A stretch of DNA of 41,403 nucleotides. Source: Paludibacteraceae bacterium (lineage in GTDB: Bacteria; Bacteroidota; Bacteroidia; Bacteroidales; Paludibacteraceae). The stretch is taken from positions 1 to 41,403 of the forward strand of contig CAJOKE010000013.1 of NCBI GenBank assembly GCA_905235225.1, in the 5' to 3' direction. The notes under the pieces were generated by a model that was given only the letters and a program-made list of their open reading frames with translations, had not been told where the DNA came from and did not search any database. Position numbers and translations under genes: made by a program. This document shows, piece by piece, positions 39,097 through 41,403 of the stretch (its first letter is position 1; every line of letters begins with the position of its first letter).

Positions 39097-41403
39097 ATGA
39101 AAAAATCATTTCTCATCCTTACTCTCTTGCTGTCCACCCTCGCCACGCAGGCACAAGTGTACCTGACCGATGTGCTGGAGCCGATAGGAGATTATTTATC
39201 CGTGCGGAATGGTGTGGTCAAATCCGACGCTAAACCAATGAGATTTTCCAGGTGGTATGAATTACCTTCAGGTCTTAAATTTTACAGCAAAGATCAGATC
39301 ATCAGTTACAAATTGAATAAACAATACTCCAAACTCAGTTTCTGGTTTGGACCGGGCGAGTCTAATTTTGCGCATATCAATGAAGCAAGTATTATGACCA
39401 TTACGGGCGATGGCGAACCTATCTTTGATGAGTTTGTGCATAACTATGAGCAACCACGCTTCTTTGTGGTGGATGTGGCAGGCATAGATATGGTTACTTT
39501 CAAATTAGCGGATTCGAACGCTGACGTTTGTATGCCATATATGCAACTATGGAAAGAAAGCGAAAAGGTAGTAGCGCCGGAACTGCCCTTTGCGCCGCCT
39601 GCACGCAAGACCCGATTGGTAGCTGAGCATTTGCCGTATCAAAGCAATTCGATGATGATAAAAGAAGATATCCGCGATGTGCCGTACATTCATGCCATAT
39701 GGGTAAATGACGAGTGGGCTGACAGTGTCAGTTTGGGACGGCATATCTACAAGAGTGGTATTTTAATGAGGTCCAGTCAGGGATTTGGTAATAGTATTGA
39801 AAGGTACAATTACTTCTGGCTCAACAAGCAGTATGAGAAAATATCGTTCATAGTTAGCCCTAACGATAATATCAGTTCCCATGCCTCTACGTGGCTGGTT
39901 ATCAAAGGAGACAAGGATAAAATCTTATATGAAGATATTGTTCGCCAAACGGACTTGCCGAGGCAGGTGGTGGTCGATGTGTCGGGGCAAGACCGTATTT
40001 GCTTTACTACGGAGTTGCGCAACTGCGAGTTGCTGGGTGGCATCACCTTCGGCGTCGTGGATATGTGGGCGTATACCAAAGCAGATTTGGCTTCTGTGCC
40101 TAAGGAAGGGTTGGTTAATCCCAACAAAGAGAAACTGGCAGCCTTGCCTTCGCCTTGTCCTCTTATCTCCAAGATACCTTCTTTCTCCTATCACGGCAAA
40201 GCAAGCCCTGAAGCGGTTATCTATAAAGGGGAGTCAAAGTACAAAACTTTCTCCATGGGCGGCGAGAAGTTCAACCAGGGACTGATTTTCACCACGGGGG
40301 CTAACCTCTGGAACGACAACATTGACTGCTACTTCATGTTCGACCTCGGCGGCGAGTTCGACTACCTGAGTTTCTATGCCGGCATGCTGACCAAAAAGCG
40401 TTCGCTCGCGAATGACAGTCTCCGTATCTATGCGGACGGCAAACTCATTCTGGATACTATCATCCGTTGTGCTTGGCCCAACCAATATTTCGAGGTACCC
40501 ATCAACAAGTGCCGCAAGCTGACCTTTGCCAAACCCGGCAACGGTACGCTCAACAAAGACTGCTACATCTGCCTCGGTGACCTCGCCGTCTATCGCGGCA
40601 AACCTGTCAAGCACCACCTCTTCACGCATGACCGGCCGGACTGCCCCGAAGAAGCCGACCTCATCGACCTTTGCGGCAAACCCTATTTCCACTACGTGGG
40701 ACGATACCTCTCTAACATAACGGACTTTGATTTCGAGGACTGCTTTATGGACGGCTCCACCAAACGCCGTTCGTTCCACATGAAAGACGGCACGGAGATC
40801 TTCAAAGGTGTCATGCTCGAAGCCAATATGCCGCCCTTCTTCGAAGACGCCACACTCATGGATGTTGCGATGATGGCGTTAGTAGGAGCCGGCAGTTCAC
40901 TCATGAGTTCCGACGTAGCGGCATACACAGGGGTTACAGCCGGGGCAAGTCCGATTGCGCTCATAGCACTGCCGCTCATGAGCCAGTCCGGCGGACAAGC
41001 GTCTGTCGTATCATTCAACACCTACGGCGAATACAAGAGTTGCACCTTCACCATCTCCAACAAGTCCGAGTACTGGGACGCTATGGACCAACTCGTCAAT
41101 ATGGGCGAACGCAAAGATACACCGTTCAAACTCAATATCCTCGCTGACCAGCGTCTGGTAGGCGAACTCTATCTGTCGAATAAGATGGAACCTGTCACGA
41201 TGACCGTGCCGCTACTCAACGCCAGCTCTATCACCTTCTGGCTCGAACCACGGGACTGCCGCTCGGGACAATTCGTCATACATGACATAAAAGTATCTAA
41301 GAAGCCCTGCGACATCAAAGCACCCGAGCAATACCACGCCGAACGACCGGCAACTGACGCGCAGGTTGTGACACCGCAACCTACTGCTCCGCAACCAAAG
41401 CCG
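39097..41403 (+). CDS. Large secreted protein with repeated NPCBM-like domains, 3' end cut off
   Basis: An open frame of 769 codons from ATG 39097 to the window end without a stop. The signal peptide is MKKSFLILTLLLSTLATQAQ. Then follow three to four beta-sandwich units of about 150-190 residues that look alike: each has a strand near (Y/F)xxGLxF..., a core such as NKQYSKLSFWFGP, NKQYEKISFIVSP or GEFDYLSFYAGM, then VVDVAGIDMVTFKL, VVDVSGQDRICFTT or VPINKCRKLTFAK. This is NPCBM/NEW2-like carbohydrate-binding geometry. The last unit is split by a hydrophobic Gly/Ala-rich insert (about residues 578-635). The end is a Pro-rich linker (VVTPQPTAPQPKP). Secreted; sugar binding is likely but not shown. 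Confidence 0.75.
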   Translation, partial: MKKSFLILTLLLSTLATQAQVYLTDVLEPIGDYLSVRNGVVKSDAKPMRFSRWYELPSGLKFYSKDQIISYKLNKQYSKLSFWFGPGESNFAHINEASIMTITGDGEPIFDEFVHNYEQPRFFVVDVAGIDMVTFKLADSNADVCMPYMQLWKESEKVVAPELPFAPPARKTRLVAEHLPYQSNSMMIKEDIRDVPYIHAIWVNDEWADSVSLGRHIYKSGILMRSSQGFGNSIERYNYFWLNKQYEKISFIVSPNDNISSHASTWLVIKGDKDKILYEDIVRQTDLPRQVVVDVSGQDRICFTTELRNCELLGGITFGVVDMWAYTKADLASVPKEGLVNPNKEKLAALPSPCPLISKIPSFSYHGKASPEAVIYKGESKYKTFSMGGEKFNQGLIFTTGANLWNDNIDCYFMFDLGGEFDYLSFYAGMLTKKRSLANDSLRIYADGKLILDTIIRCAWPNQYFEVPINKCRKLTFAKPGNGTLNKDCYICLGDLAVYRGKPVKHHLFTHDRPDCPEEADLIDLCGKPYFHYVGRYLSNITDFDFEDCFMDGSTKRRSFHMKDGTEIFKGVMLEANMPPFFEDATLMDVAMMALVGAGSSLMSSDVAAYTGVTAGASPIALIALPLMSQSGGQASVVSFNTYGEYKSCTFTISNKSEYWDAMDQLVNMGERKDTPFKLNILADQRLVGELYLSNKMEPVTMTVPLLNASSITFWLEPRDCRSGQFVIHDIKVSKKPCDIKAPEQYHAERPATDAQVVTPQPTAPQPKP

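Overview
The window looks like a chromosomal segment of a Bacteroidota bacterium, most likely of the order Bacteroidales. The evidence is a complete type IX secretion (T9SS) core operon in the order porP-K-L-M-N, a SusC/SusD pair, many lipoproteins with a Cys lipobox, an SpmA/SpmB fusion, DUF2795 and DUF4292 proteins, absence of Shine-Dalgarno sites, and eleven promoters with the Bacteroidota -33 TTTG / -7 TAnnTTTG pattern. The species cannot be named from sequence alone.

Layout, left to right. 1-835 (minus): a decayed accessory patch with the start of a YhcG/DUF1016-type nuclease, a DUF3037-like gene, and a 47-codon remnant resembling the N-terminus of a HipA-like kinase. 985-1129: tRNA-Ser(GCU) with its terminator and promoter. 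1340-8347 (minus): ftsX, then the operon DUF2795-porP-porK-porL-porM-porN, which ends at an intrinsic terminator just before ftsX. 8522-9846 (minus): a methyltransferase and a PduO-type cobalamin adenosyltransferase. 9847-10490: a gene-free stretch full of short tandem repeats with 11-, 27- and 8-bp periods. 10491-19658 (plus): a long housekeeping and envelope operon (SpmAB, lipid kinase, dut, TPR protein, DUF4292 lipoprotein, EnvC-like, FKBP lipoprotein, Rieske-like lipoprotein, rimM, SpoU methyltransferase, U32 protein). 19667-21114: a BspA-like leucine-rich-repeat gene broken by an in-frame stop, followed by a 47-aa peptide gene. 21158-21234: a second 11-bp repeat array.

21419-24307 (minus): an M6 metalloprotease with a T9SS C-terminal signal, a likely cargo of the machine encoded at 2.2-8.1 kb. 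24461-30585 (minus): a SusC-SusD-BIG2 lipoprotein uptake operon. 30780-32033 (minus): an M16 peptidase. 32084-32704 (plus): tRNA-Leu(UAG) and an unknown lipoprotein. 32707-36279 (minus): an operon udk-chrA-chrA-DUF59-lpxH-mazG. 36448-36612 (plus): a 2[4Fe-4S] ferredoxin. 37007-41403 (plus): an accessory group with a frameshifted DUF1963 gene, a Sel1-repeat protein, an unknown 106-aa protein, and a large secreted protein of repeated NPCBM-like domains that runs off the end.

The points most worth following up are the recurring 11-bp-period intergenic arrays with unrelated unit sequences, the uniform promoter architecture (exact 20-bp spacer and a TTTGCA-N4-TCAA extended -33 element), the short peptide behind the broken LRR gene, the three decaying genes, and the multidomain secreted protein with a hydrophobic insert at the right edge. 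I did not find a convincing wholly new system. The 37-41 kb group is the best candidate for one.
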